Below are positions 7,240-16,720 of a DNA stretch of 36,271 bases, in pieces; position 1 is the stretch's first letter, and the number at the start of each line of letters is the position of its first letter. This DNA comes from Faecimorpha sp963627615 (lineage in GTDB: Bacteria; Bacillota; Clostridia; Lachnospirales; Bianqueaceae), in assembly GCA_963627615.1 (NCBI GenBank), contig CAVGBV010000010.1, forward strand, positions 1 to 36,271, read 5' to 3'. Under the pieces are notes generated by a model that made no database searches, was not told the origin of the DNA, and saw nothing but the letters and a program-made list of their open reading frames with translations. Position numbers and translations under genes: made by a program.

Positions 7240-9363
7240 ATGTGTACTGTATATCCTGAAGCCCATCATTCTACCAGCTATATTCCCGAATTCTTCGGCG
7301 ATATGGTATTTGGAGACGCCGTTATGCGGGAGCGTCTGCCAAAAGAAGCTTACCGCGCACTGAAAAGGACCATGGAGCTTGGCAAGAAGCTGGATCCCAG
7401 TGTGGCCGGTGTCATCGCGAACGCGATGAAGGACTGGGCCATTGAAAAAGGCGCGACACATTATACGCATTGGTTCCAGCCGATGACAGGCGTCACCGCT
7501 GAGAAGCATGACAGCTTTCTTACCCCCAGCGGAGATACTTCCGTAATCATGGAGTTCTCCGGTAAGGAGCTGGTCAAGGGCGAACCGGATGCGTCCAGTT
7601 TCCCCTCCGGCGGACTGCGCGCTACCTTTGAAGCCCGCGGCTACACCGCTTGGGACCCCTCCTCTTATGCTTTCGTTAAAGATCATACTTTATATATTCC
7701 GACCGTATTCTACTCCTACAGCGGTGAGGCGCTGGACAAGAAGACCCCTCTGCTGCGTTCCATGGAAGTTCTGAATAAGCAGGCACTGCGCGTGCTGACG
7801 CTGATGGGCAATACCGATGCCTCCCGTGTCATTACGACAGTCGGTCCGGAGCAGGAATACTTCCTGATCGACAAGGAACTGTTCCTGGAGCGGGAAGACC
7901 TGCGTCTGTGCGGCCGTACCCTTTTCGGCGCCATGCCTCCCAAGGGTCAGGAGATGGAGGATCATTACTTCGGCGCGATCAAGCCGAGAGTGCAGGCATT
8001 CATGCATGACCTGAACCAGGAGCTTTGGAAGCTCGGCATCTTTGCCAAGACCGAGCATAACGAAGTCGCTCCGGCACAGCATGAGCTCGCTCCGGTATTT
8101 ACCAACACCAACCTGGCGACGGATCACAACCAGCTGACCATGGAGATCATGAAAAAGGTGGCGCAGAAGCACGATCTGATCTGTCTGCTGCATGAGAAGC
8201 CGTTCGACGGCATCAACGGCAGCGGCAAGCACAATAACTGGTCCCTTTCCACCAATACCGGCGTCAACCTTCTGGAGCCGGGAGATTCTCCGCAGGAAAA
8301 CGCACAGTTTCTGGTCTTCCTGGCCGCGGTTATCAAGGCCGTCGATGAATATCAGGATCTGCTGCGTATCTCCGTCGCGAGTGCGGGCAATGACCATCGT
8401 CTGGGCGCTAATGAAGCTCCTCCGGCTATCATCTCCATGTTCCTTGGCGATGAGCTGACCTCAGTACTGGAATCCATTGAGAACGAATCCGCTTACAGTG
8501 CGGCAGATAAGACGGAGATGAAGGTAGGCGTTCATATCCTGCCCCGCTTCGCAAGAGATAATACCGACCGCAACCGTACCTCGCCTTTTGCTTTTACCGG
8601 AAACAAATTTGAATTCCGTATGCTGGGTTCCGACATCAATATCGCCGGCCCCAATATCGTCTTGAACACCATCGTTGCCGAGGAGCTGGATCAGTTCGCA
8701 ACGGAGCTGGAAGGCGCCGAAGATCTGTCCTCCGCTATTCACGAGCTTGTAAAGCGTGTGTTCAAGGAACATAAGCGTATTATCTTCAACGGCAACGGCT
8801 ATTCGGATGAATGGGTAGAGGAAGCGGCCAGACGCGGCCTTCTGAACCTCAAGACGACCGCTGACGCACTGCCCTACTTTGTTGCTGACAAGAACAAGAA
8901 GCTCTTTATCAAACATAAGATCTTTACGGAAACGGAGATCAATTCCCGTTATGAGATCCTGCTGGAGGAGTATTGCAAGAAGATCCATATTGAAGCGAAA
9001 ACGATGAAGGATATGGCGGAGAAGCAGATTCTCCCGGCCTTGTCCGATTACAGTGCGAGCCTTGCCTCCACAGCCCTGACCAAGCAGTCTTTAAGCACCG
9101 CTTTGGATTGCTCCTTTGAACTTGAGACTTCCGCGGCCCTGGCCGCTGACAGCGCCAAGATCTTCGGCGCAGTAAAACAGCTTACACAGGATATCGAGAC
9201 CGCCGAGAAGATTGCCGACGCCTCCGAGTGCGCCTGCTACTATCGGGATACCATTCTGGCCGATATGGATGGTCTCAGAGCCGCCGCAGACCATGCGGAA
9301 GGGCTCACCGCGCGGGAGTATTGGCCATTCCCCTCCTATATGGAGTTGTTATTCTCTCTGTGA
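7240..9363 (+). CDS. glnN: Type III glutamine synthetase
   Basis: This 707-residue enzyme makes glutamine from glutamate, ammonia and ATP. The length and motifs are those of GSIII, the large dodecameric class common in Bacteroidetes and Clostridia, not GSI (about 450 residues). Visible landmarks are VGPEQEYFLID (metal-binding Glu), EVAPAQHELAPVF, the nucleotide/glutamate loop GINGSGKHNNWSLSTNTG, SAGNDHRLGANEAPPA, and the GSIII block RNRTSPFAFTGNKFEFRMLG. The long C-terminal helical region (about residues 560-700) is also typical. AGAGGAGG precedes the ATG. It is transcribed ahead of gltB and gltD, so the three form a complete GS-GOGAT module. Expression is probably gated by the terminator in its leader. 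Confidence 0.96.
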   Translation: MCTVYPEAHHSTSYIPEFFGDMVFGDAVMRERLPKEAYRALKRTMELGKKLDPSVAGVIANAMKDWAIEKGATHYTHWFQPMTGVTAEKHDSFLTPSGDTSVIMEFSGKELVKGEPDASSFPSGGLRATFEARGYTAWDPSSYAFVKDHTLYIPTVFYSYSGEALDKKTPLLRSMEVLNKQALRVLTLMGNTDASRVITTVGPEQEYFLIDKELFLEREDLRLCGRTLFGAMPPKGQEMEDHYFGAIKPRVQAFMHDLNQELWKLGIFAKTEHNEVAPAQHELAPVFTNTNLATDHNQLTMEIMKKVAQKHDLICLLHEKPFDGINGSGKHNNWSLSTNTGVNLLEPGDSPQENAQFLVFLAAVIKAVDEYQDLLRISVASAGNDHRLGANEAPPAIISMFLGDELTSVLESIENESAYSAADKTEMKVGVHILPRFARDNTDRNRTSPFAFTGNKFEFRMLGSDINIAGPNIVLNTIVAEELDQFATELEGAEDLSSAIHELVKRVFKEHKRIIFNGNGYSDEWVEEAARRGLLNLKTTADALPYFVADKNKKLFIKHKIFTETEINSRYEILLEEYCKKIHIEAKTMKDMAEKQILPALSDYSASLASTALTKQSLSTALDCSFELETSAALAADSAKIFGAVKQLTQDIETAEKIADASECACYYRDTILADMDGLRAAADHAEGLTAREYWPFPSYMELLFSL

Positions 9364-9385
9364 TTTTTTCATTACTTTGTCCTTT

Positions 9386-9414
9386 GGGAAGCCTCCCCGG
9401 GCTTCCCCCTTTTT
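9386..9414 (+). terminator. Intrinsic terminator between glnN and gltB
   Basis: GGGAAGCC (9386-9393) pairs with GGCTTCCC (9400-9407) around a 6-base loop, followed by CCTTTTT. It lies between the glnN stop and the gltB ribosome-binding site. I see no convincing promoter in the 76-base gap, so gltB may depend on read-through, giving less gltB than glnN mRNA. Confidence 0.75.
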
Positions 9415-9439
9415 ATAAACGAGATCGGGAGGAGTTATT

Positions 9440-12400
9440 ATGACACAGGAACCCTATCCCCAGCAAGGCCTATATGACCCGAGACTGGAGCATGATAACT
9501 GCGGCATCGGAGCCGTAGTCGATATTCAGGGACGCAAATCCCACCAAACCGTAGATGACGCTCTGCACATTGTGGAAAATCTGGAACATCGAGCCGGCAA
9601 AGACGCTGACGGAAAAACCGGTGACGGCGTAGGTATTCTGCTGCAGATCAGTCACCGGTTCTTTTCTAAGGTCTGCCTTGAAGCCGGTATCCCACTGGGT
9701 CCGGAGCGTTCTTACGGCGTCGGAATGTTCTTCTTTCCGCAAGAAGAATACGCAAGACGACAGGCCATGAAGATGTTTGAACTGATCACTGCCAAGGAAG
9801 GACTGATTTTCCTTGGTTGGCGTCAGGTTCCGGTTCGTCCGGAAGTCCTCGGAAAAAAAGCGTTTGACTGTATGCCGAGCATCTGGCAATGTTTTATTGA
9901 ACGGCCGGATTCTGTGGCGGAAGGCATTGATTTTGACCGTAAGCTCTATGTGGTCCGCCGAGTGTTTGAACAGGGCAACGCCTCCTATGTGGCCAGCCTC
10001 TCCAGCCGTACGATCGTATATAAGGGCATGTTCCTGGTCAAGGAACTGCGGCTCTTCTACCCGGATCTGCAGGATCCGGACTACGAATCCGCCATCGGCA
10101 TGGTACACAGCCGTTTTTCCACCAATACCAATCCCAGCTGGATGCGCGCTCACCCCAACCGTCTGATTCTTCACAACGGCGAGATCAACACCATCCGCGG
10201 CAACGCCGATCTGATGCTGGCCCGTGAAGAGACTATCTCCAGTCCTTATCTGAAGGATGATATGCTGAAGGTTCTGCCCATCGTCAATCAGGAGGGCAGC
10301 GATTCCGCCATGCTGGATAACGCTCTGGAATTTATGGTCATGAACGGCATGGATCTGCCGTTGGCCGTCATGGTTACCATCCCTGAGCCCTGGTCCGGCA
10401 ACAAAAACATGAGCCAGGCAAAGAAAGATTTTTATCAATATTACGCGACGATGCTGGAGCCCTGGGACGGCCCGGCCTCCATCGTCTTCTCCGACGGCGA
10501 CGTCATGGGCGCGGTTCTGGACCGAAACGGCCTGCGTCCCAGCCGGTACTACATCACCAATGACGGACGGCTCATCCTTTCCAGTGAAGTCGGTGTTCTG
10601 GAGATCCCGGAGGACAAAATTCTGCGCAAAGAACGTCTGCGCCCCGGCAAAATGCTCCTGGTCGATACCGTACGCGGCCGTGTCATCGACGATGAGGAAC
10701 TCAAAGAATTCTACGCGGCCCGACAGCCCTACGGTGAATGGCTGGATCAGAGCCTCATGCAGCTCAAGGATCTGAAGATTCCCAACGAACCGGTTCCGCA
10801 GTACACGGAGGATGAACTGGTCCGTCTGCAAAAGGCCTTTGGTTATCATTATGAGGACGTAATGGATACCATTCTGCCGATGGCCTTAAGCGGTACAGAC
10901 CCCGTCGGAGCCATGGGCGACGATACGCCGCTGGCCGTCCTGAGTGAGCAGCACCCTCCGCTCTTTCAATATTTTAAGCAGATGTTTGCTCAGGTCACCA
11001 ACCCGCCGATCGACGCTATCCGTGAGGAAGTCGTAACGGCAACGCATATCTATATCGGTACACACGGTAATCTCTTGGAAGAGCGCGCTGAAAACTGCAG
11101 AATGCTGCAGGTGCGCAACCCCATTCTCACTGAGACTGACCTGTTAAAGATTCGTCATCTGAATGAGCCTGGTTTTCATGCCCGTGTGATCTCTATCAAT
11201 TATTATAAAAACACCAGTCTGGAAAAAGCCATTGACCGACTGTTTCTGGAGGTGGATCGTGCATATCGCGAGGGTTCTAATATACTGATTCTCTCGGACC
11301 GTGATATCGATGAGTATCATGTCGCGATTCCCAGCCTTCTGGCGGTCTCCGCGGTCTCCAAGTATCTGGTTCGCACCAAGAAGAGCACGGCCATCTCCCT
11401 GATTCTGGAGAGTGCTGAACCTCGGGANNNNNNNNNNTCATTTCGCGACGCTCTTGGGCTATGGTGCCTGTGCGGTACATCCTTATCTGGCGCATGAAAC
11501 CATCCGCCATCTGGTAGAGCAGGGACTGTTGAAAAAGGACTTTTACGCGGCTGTCAACGATTATAATGAAGCGATTCTGAACGGCATCGTGCGGATCGCG
11601 TCCAAGATGGGCATTTCGACCATCCAGAGCTATCAGGGCAGCCAGATCTTTGAGGCAGTCGGCATCAACAAGGATGTAATCGATCGGTATTTCACCAATA
11701 CCGTCTCCCCCATCGGCGGGCTGAGTCTGGCCGATATTCAGAGTGATATTGAGTTTCGTCATCAGCAGGCTTTTGATCCTCTGGGTCTGGATACCAATAT
11801 GGCATTGGAGAGTATCGGTACGCATAAGTTCCGCAGCGGCAAGGAAGCGCATCTGTACAACCCCAGGACGATCCATCTGCTGCAGCAGGCAGTACGCACC
11901 GGCGATTATTCCCTCTTTGGGCAGTACACCGATCTTGTCGATCAGGAAAATGATGAGGCCATGAATCTGCGAAGCCTCCTGGAGTTCTGTTTCCCCGCGG
12001 ACGGCGGTATTCCGCTGGAAGAGGTAGAACCTGCTTCCGAGATCGTCAAGCGGTTCAAGACCGGCGCTATGAGCTATGGCTCAATCTCTCAGGAAGCCCA
12101 CGAGACGCTGGCCATCGCCATGAACCATCTGCACGCCAAAAGCAACACCGGTGAGGGCGGCGAAGCGCCGGAGCGTCTTGTCGTCAAGCCCGGCGAACCC
12201 AATCGCTGCAGCGCGATCAAGCAGGTAGCCAGCGGCCGCTTCGGCGTGACCAGTCAATACCTGAACAGCGCGCAGGAGATTCAGATCAAAATGGCTCAGG
12301 GCGCCAAGCCCGGTGAGGGCGGCCATCTTCCGGGGGCCAAGGTCTATCCCTGGATCGCCAAAACCCGCCACTCTACTACCGGAGTCAGCCTGATCTCTCC

Positions 12401-13988
12401 TCCGCCCCATCATGATATCTACTCCATCGAAGACCTTGCGGAATTGATCTATGATCTGAAAAACGCCAACCGCAGCGCCCGTATCAGCGTCAAACTGGTC
12501 AGCGAGGCCGGTGTCGGCACTGTCGCCGCCGGTGTCGCCAAGGCCGGCGCTCAGGTAATTCTCATCTCCGGCTGCGACGGAGGAACCGGTGCGGCGCCGC
12601 GGACCAGTATTCACAACGCCGGACTCCCTTGGGAGCTGGGACTTGCGGAAGCCCACCAGACATTGATTCTGAACGGACTGCGCAGCCGGGTTCGCCTGGA
12701 GACCGACGGCAAGCTCATGAGCGGCCGCGATGTCACCATCGCCGCGATCCTCGGCGCGGAGGAATTTGGATTTGCCACCGGTCCTCTGGTGTCCATGGGC
12801 TGTGTTATGATGCGTGTATGCAATCTGGATACCTGTCCGGTCGGCATCGCTACGCAGAATCCGGAACTGCGTCGCCGTTTTGCGGGCAAACCAGAATATG
12901 TAGAGAACTTTATGCTGTTTATCGCGGAAGAGCTCCGTGAATACATGGCCAGGCTGGGAATCCGCACCGTCACAGAGCTGGTAGGACGGACCGATCTGCT
13001 GCGTCCCAAAGAATTCCCGGCAGACCACCGTGCTTCTCATGTCGATATCCGCCCGCTCCTGTTCTGTCCTTCTGAAGATCGGGCGCACATCCACTTTGAA
13101 CCGGAAGACATCTATGATTTCGCCCTGGAAAAGACCGCCGATATGAAGCTTCTTCTTAAGAAGCTCAAGGCCCCGCTGGACCGTAAGGAAGCTCGTTCCC
13201 TGGAAATTGAGGTACACAATACGGATCGTGCCTTTGGAACCATCCTCGGCAGCGAAATCACCCGGCGTTATGTAAATACCCTGCCGGAGGATACTTATGT
13301 CATCCATTGCAAGGGCAGCGGCGGACAGAGTTTCGGTGCTTTTATCCCCCAGGGACTTACACTGGAACTGTGCGGCGACAGCAACGACTATTTCGGCAAG
13401 GGCTTGTCCGGCGGTAAACTGATCCTGCGTCCTGCTTCTCATGCTCCCTACTCCGCCGGAGATAACATCATCGTCGGCAATGTTGCCCTATACGGCGCGA
13501 CCAGCGGCAAGGCCTTTATCAGCGGCATCGCCGGAGAACGCTTCTGCGTCCGGAATTCCGGCGCTACGGCAGTAGTAGAAGGCGTTGGAGATCACGGCTG
13601 CGAATATATGACTGGCGGTATTGCCGTCATCCTTGGGCCCACCGGCAAGAATTTTGCTGCTGGAATGTCCGGAGGCATCGCCTATGTACTGGATGAGGGA
13701 CGCGATTTTTATCTGTGTGTCAACAAAGAACTGGTCAGTCTGGAAAGTGTCGAACACAAGCATGATGTCGCGATCCTGAAGTCCTTGATCGAGGAACATG
13801 TCGCGGCTACCGGCAGTGAAAAGGGACGTGAAATCCTTCAGGATTTTGCCGCCTATCTTCCCCGTTTCAAAAAGGTACTGCCAAGGGATTATGATCACAT
13901 GCTGCGTACGATCGTTCAGATGGAAGAAAAGGGACTGGACAGCGAGCAGGCTGAGATCGAAGCCTTTTATTCGCTGAAGAATAAGTAA
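9440..13988 (+). CDS. gltB: Glutamate synthase large subunit, interrupted by an assembly gap
   Basis: This is the large GOGAT subunit, which transfers the glutamine amide to 2-oxoglutarate. The N-terminal class II amidotransferase begins after a 20-residue propeptide with nucleophile Cys21 (HDNCGIGAVVD). The FMN/synthase domain shows SNTGEGGEAPERL and AKPGEGGHLPGAKV. The 3Fe-4S cysteines are in GCVMMRVCNLDTCPVGIATQ, and the C-terminal glycine-rich beta-helix includes KGSGGQSFGAFIPQG. A run of ten Ns at 11428-11437 splits the frame: 662 codons before it end in SAEPR, and 849 after it start HFATLLGYGA. The family reads R-(E/D)-x-H-H at this point, so only six bases should be missing, giving about 1514 residues, the normal length. 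The apparent frameshift is thus an artefact of the gap. GGGAGGAG precedes the ATG. Confidence 0.95.
11428..11437. other. Assembly gap (10 N) inside gltB
   Basis: Ten Ns join two contig ends. The flanking codons fit a true gap of six bases (or any multiple of three) rather than ten. Gene-level truncation calls at this point should be ignored. Confidence 0.95.
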
Positions 13989-13999
13989 GGAGGATCGAG

Positions 14000-15475
14000 A
14001 TGGGAAAGATCGATGGTTTTTTACAATATGAACGAAAAGTCAGCCGGACGGTTCCGCCCCTGGAACGGGTCCAAAACTTCGAGGAATTCCATACCTCTCT
14101 ACCTCTAAAAGAACAGAAACTGCAGGGAGGGCGCTGCATGAACTGCGGCGTTCCCTTCTGCCAGAGCGGAGTCCTCTTTGGCGGGATGGTCAGCGGCTGT
14201 CCGCTCCACAACATGATTCCGGAGTGGAACGATCTGATCTGGAAAGATGAATGGAAGCTGGCCATGCAGCGTTTGATCTCGACCAACCGTTTTCCGGAAT
14301 TTACCGGACGGGTCTGCCCCGCCCCCTGTGAAGCGGCCTGCACCTGCTCCTCTCACGGCGACGCCGTGTCGATCCGTGAGAATGAATTATCCATCATTGA
14401 AAACGCCTATAAGAACCATTGGATTCAGGCCTGCCCGCCTCCCGTCCGTACTGGTAAGCGTGTCGCTGTCATTGGCAGCGGGCCATCCGGCCTCTCTGCC
14501 GCGGAGTGGCTCAACAAACGCGGCCACCAGATTACCGTTTATGAACGAAACGACCGCCCCGGCGGTCTGCTGATGTACGGAATTCCCAACATGAAGCTGG
14601 ATAAACGTGTTATCCTGCGCCGTACCCATCTCATGGAGGAGGAAGGCGTGGAGTTCCGTCTTGGGATCAATGTAGGCCGGGATATTGACGCTCAGACTCT
14701 GACCACGGAGTATGACGCTGTCCTCTTATGCTGCGGCGCTTCCAATCCCCGGGACATTCCGGTTCCGGGCCGTGAGGGGGCCGGTATCCACTTTGCCGTA
14801 GAATACTTATCCAGCATCACCAAGAGCCTTCTGGACTCTGGCTTTTCTGATCATGCCGCTATTGACGCCAAGGGGCTGAATGTTCTGGTCATTGGCGGCG
14901 GCGACACTGGAAATGACTGTACCGGCAGCGCGATCCGGCAGGGCTGCAAGAGTGTAATGCAGCTGGAGATGATGCCCCAGCCTCCCAAAGAACGCACCGG
15001 CAGCAACACTTGGCCGGAGTGGCCCCGCATAGAGAAAACAGACTACGGTCAGCAGGAAGCGATCGCGGCCTTTGGTGCGGATCCCCGCCGTTATCAGAGT
15101 ACCGTCAAGGAGTTTATCCTGGACGAGACAGGACATGTCCGCAAAGCGGTTCTCTCCGCTCTTCGTCCTGAAAAGGACGAGGCCACTGGCCGCCTGAAGA
15201 TGGTTCCGACCGGAGAAGAAACGGCCGTGGATGCTGATCTAGTGCTGATCGCCGCGGGCTTTACCGGATGCCAGTCTTATATCGCCGATGCTTTTGGAGC
15301 AGCACTGGACGGGCGTGGACGCGCTGTCACCAAAAATTTTGCTACCAATGTTCCCAAGGTCTTTGCCTGCGGAGATGCCCGCCGCGGCCAGAGCCTGGTC
15401 GTATGGGCTCTGCGCGAGGGTGCGGACGCCGCGGCCAGCGTAGACCGATTCCTGATGGGCTATACCAACCTCTAA
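14000..15475 (+). CDS. gltD: Glutamate synthase small subunit (NADPH, FAD, 4Fe-4S)
   Basis: This 491-residue subunit feeds electrons from NAD(P)H through FAD and 4Fe-4S clusters to GltB. Cluster cysteines are visible in GRCMNCGVPFCQSG, SGCPLHN and RVCPAPCEAACTC. The FAD dinucleotide fold is VAVIGSGPSGLSAAEWLNKR, followed by the GLLMYGIPNMKLDK block, and the NAD(P) fold is VLVIGGGDTGNDCTGSA. The C-terminal FACGDARRGQSLVVWA closes the FAD site. The start is 11 bases after gltB with a TAAGGAGG site overlapping the gltB stop, so both subunits are translated from one mRNA. A strong terminator follows. Confidence 0.96.
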   Translation: MGKIDGFLQYERKVSRTVPPLERVQNFEEFHTSLPLKEQKLQGGRCMNCGVPFCQSGVLFGGMVSGCPLHNMIPEWNDLIWKDEWKLAMQRLISTNRFPEFTGRVCPAPCEAACTCSSHGDAVSIRENELSIIENAYKNHWIQACPPPVRTGKRVAVIGSGPSGLSAAEWLNKRGHQITVYERNDRPGGLLMYGIPNMKLDKRVILRRTHLMEEEGVEFRLGINVGRDIDAQTLTTEYDAVLLCCGASNPRDIPVPGREGAGIHFAVEYLSSITKSLLDSGFSDHAAIDAKGLNVLVIGGGDTGNDCTGSAIRQGCKSVMQLEMMPQPPKERTGSNTWPEWPRIEKTDYGQQEAIAAFGADPRRYQSTVKEFILDETGHVRKAVLSALRPEKDEATGRLKMVPTGEETAVDADLVLIAAGFTGCQSYIADAFGAALDGRGRAVTKNFATNVPKVFACGDARRGQSLVVWALREGADAAASVDRFLMGYTNL

Positions 15476-15512
15476 ATTGTATCACAAAACAGAGGAACCA
15501 TTTCCTTACATC

Positions 15513-15565
15513 AAAAACTCTGGTACACTTGGGAGAATGAGACTCCTGGGTGTACCAGAGTTTTT
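15513..15565 (+). terminator. Strong intrinsic terminator after gltD
   Basis: A 16-bp perfect stem (AAAAACTCTGGTACAC at 15513-15528, complement at 15550-15565) has an inner GGGAG/CTCCT pairing and ends in TTTTT. It closes the glnN-gltBD unit. The A-tract on the left arm could make it bidirectional. Confidence 0.9.
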
Positions 15566-15753
15566 ATTGATTAGATAGACGGAAATCCCCTTATAAGTCC
15601 TCATAAGTGTTTATAACATCACGAGAAAACGGCTTAAAATCAAGGGTTTCCGCATATCGTCATTTATCGTGCCGTAACTCCGCACAAGTTCGTTTTGTAA
15701 GCAGGTGCGTCAAAAAAGCGTCACGAAAAGAGCAGCACGCAAGGAGGAACAAC

Positions 15754-16116
15754 ATGAAAAACACATTACTTGACAAGGGCATTATACTCCCCTCCGGCGA
15801 AATCAGCAAGGACAAGATCAACCTTGTCACCGGAGCAATCACGCAGCCGTTCGCAGAAATGGTCTGGGTGACAACAGGCGGCGATATGGAAACCATCAAC
15901 CGCCTGACAGACATTCTTGTTACCATGAACACCCCCGCAGACCGGGGCAAGCTGTTCAAAATCGTCAAAATGCTGTATGGGCTTATGGGCTTGCGGTTTT
16001 CCGAGGAAGCCGAGCCGATGGGCGCAGACCCCGACGTATTGGACTACTTTCTCTTTTCCTTTACGGCGGACTTTGGCGAAGTCATGCAGGACTATATCGC
16101 AGAAGAAAAAGAATAA
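15754..16116 (+). CDS. Small conserved protein of a Tn1549-like element, function unknown
   Basis: This 120-residue acidic protein starts at ATG 15754, chosen for the AAGGAGG site 7 bases upstream; the frame is open further back, but without a ribosome-binding site. It has no signal peptide or membrane segment and looks largely helical, with a Met/Leu-rich middle (LFKIVKMLYGLMGLRF) and a very acidic C-terminus (DYIAEEKE). I recall similar small proteins immediately upstream of the replication initiator in Tn1549-family elements, but no function is established that I can name. A strong terminator follows directly, so it forms a one-gene unit. In this remnant it is probably a passenger without purpose. 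Confidence 0.65.
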   Translation: MKNTLLDKGIILPSGEISKDKINLVTGAITQPFAEMVWVTTGGDMETINRLTDILVTMNTPADRGKLFKIVKMLYGLMGLRFSEEAEPMGADPDVLDYFLFSFTADFGEVMQDYIAEEKE

Positions 16117-16130
16117 CGACCCGCACAAGA

Positions 16131-16177
16131 CGGCGTTTCTCACTCCCCACCGGGGAGAACAGAAACGCCGCTTTTTT
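16131..16177 (+). terminator. Intrinsic terminator after the small element gene
   Basis: The outer stem CGGCGTTTCT (16131-16140) pairs with AGAAACGCCG (16161-16170), an inner stem CTCCCC pairs with GGGGAG, and CTTTTTT follows. This is a clear rho-independent terminator 14 bases after the stop at 16116. Confidence 0.9.
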
Positions 16178-16188
16178 CATGCCCTCAT

Positions 16189-16300
16189 GTTACGCAGTAG
16201 AGCCGGAAAAAGCCTTGCAGCAAGCGGCTTTTGGGGCGCGGCTTTGACGGGGTAAGGTGTTTATGCCTTTTCCCTCGAAAATGGCGTTCTACTGCGTAAC
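16189..16300. repeat. 13-bp inverted repeat enclosing a structured spacer, upstream of the element's initiator gene
   Basis: GTTACGCAGTAGA (16189-16201) and its exact complement (16288-16300) enclose 86 bases. Inside is a second hairpin, AAAAGCC (16208-16214) with GGCTTTT (16226-16232), whose loop also pairs (CTTG/CAAG). The arrangement lies directly before the replication-initiator start. It could be part of a replication or transfer origin, or a structured leader RNA of the element. Confidence 0.55.
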
Positions 16301-16327
16301 AAAACCACAGCAAAGGAGTGATGAACA

Positions 16328-16720
16328 ATGGCAGTTTTCCGTGTGGAACGAAATCGCGGCTATACCGTAATGAGCAACCACCACCTGCGCAACAAAGACC
16401 TGACCTTAAAGGCAAAGGGGCTATTGTCGCAAATGCTGTCCCTGCCGGAGGATTGGGACTATACCCTTGCGGGGCTGTCCCTCATCAATCGGGAGAAAAT
16501 CAACGCGATACGCGAAGCGGTACGGGAGGTTGAAAAAGCCAGGTATATCGTCCGCAGCCGTGAACGCGACGAGAGAGGACGCTTGCGCAGCGCAGAATAT
16601 GTAATCTTCGAGCAGCCGCAGCCCCAGCCTGCATTGGATTTACCTACATTGGAAAATCCAATGCAATTAAATAAAGATATATCAAGAACTGATTTATTAC
16701 TTATAAAAGAGTTCCCATAA
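16328..16720 (+). pseudogene. Truncated replication-initiator protein of a Tn1549-like element
   Basis: The product begins MAVFRVERNRGYTVMSNHHL and continues with KAKGLLSQMLSLPEDWDYTL and a winged-helix block (REAVREVEKARYIVRSRERD), the N-terminal DNA-binding domain of the initiator proteins of Tn1549-family elements, normally about 280-300 residues. Here the reading frame runs through the Pro-rich segment (EQPQPQPALDLP, LENPMQLN) and stops at residue 130 in sequence that already belongs to the neighbouring BMC-T gene, so roughly the last half is lost. The start has AAAGGAG 11 bases upstream. The fragment may still express a DNA-binding domain, but it lacks the rest of the protein. Its 3' end overlaps the BMC-T gene by 24 bases on the opposite strand. 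Confidence 0.75.

Larger units (their letters stand above)
15566..16715 (+). mobile_element. Remnant of a Tn1549-family integrative conjugative element
   Basis: Between the gltD terminator and the end of the microcompartment operon lies about 1.1 kb whose two genes and spacer match, from memory, the replication-initiator region of Tn1549-like elements. It contains a small conserved gene, a spacer with a 13-bp inverted repeat, and the N-terminal part of the initiator protein. No integrase, relaxase, mobilisation or cargo gene remains. The right junction falls between about 16680 and 16715, next to the last codon of the BMC-T gene. The left junction is between 15566 and 15753, where 10-bp periodic AT-rich repeats (15591-15620) occur. 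Exact ends cannot be set without a comparison sequence. Confidence 0.7.

Noticed and set aside
9470..10849. A 459-codon minus-strand open frame opposite gltB (and a similar one at 12081-13442).
   Set aside because: Both are shadows of gltB; the sense strand encodes the complete conserved protein.
11412..11497. A frameshift making gltB a pseudogene.
   Set aside because: The frame change occurs exactly at the ten-N placeholder, and both sides match conserved GltB sequence.
16631..16664. An 11-bp inverted repeat considered as terminator of the microcompartment operon.
   Set aside because: It lies within the initiator gene remnant, where the Pro-rich coding repeats create it, and no T-tract follows on either strand.
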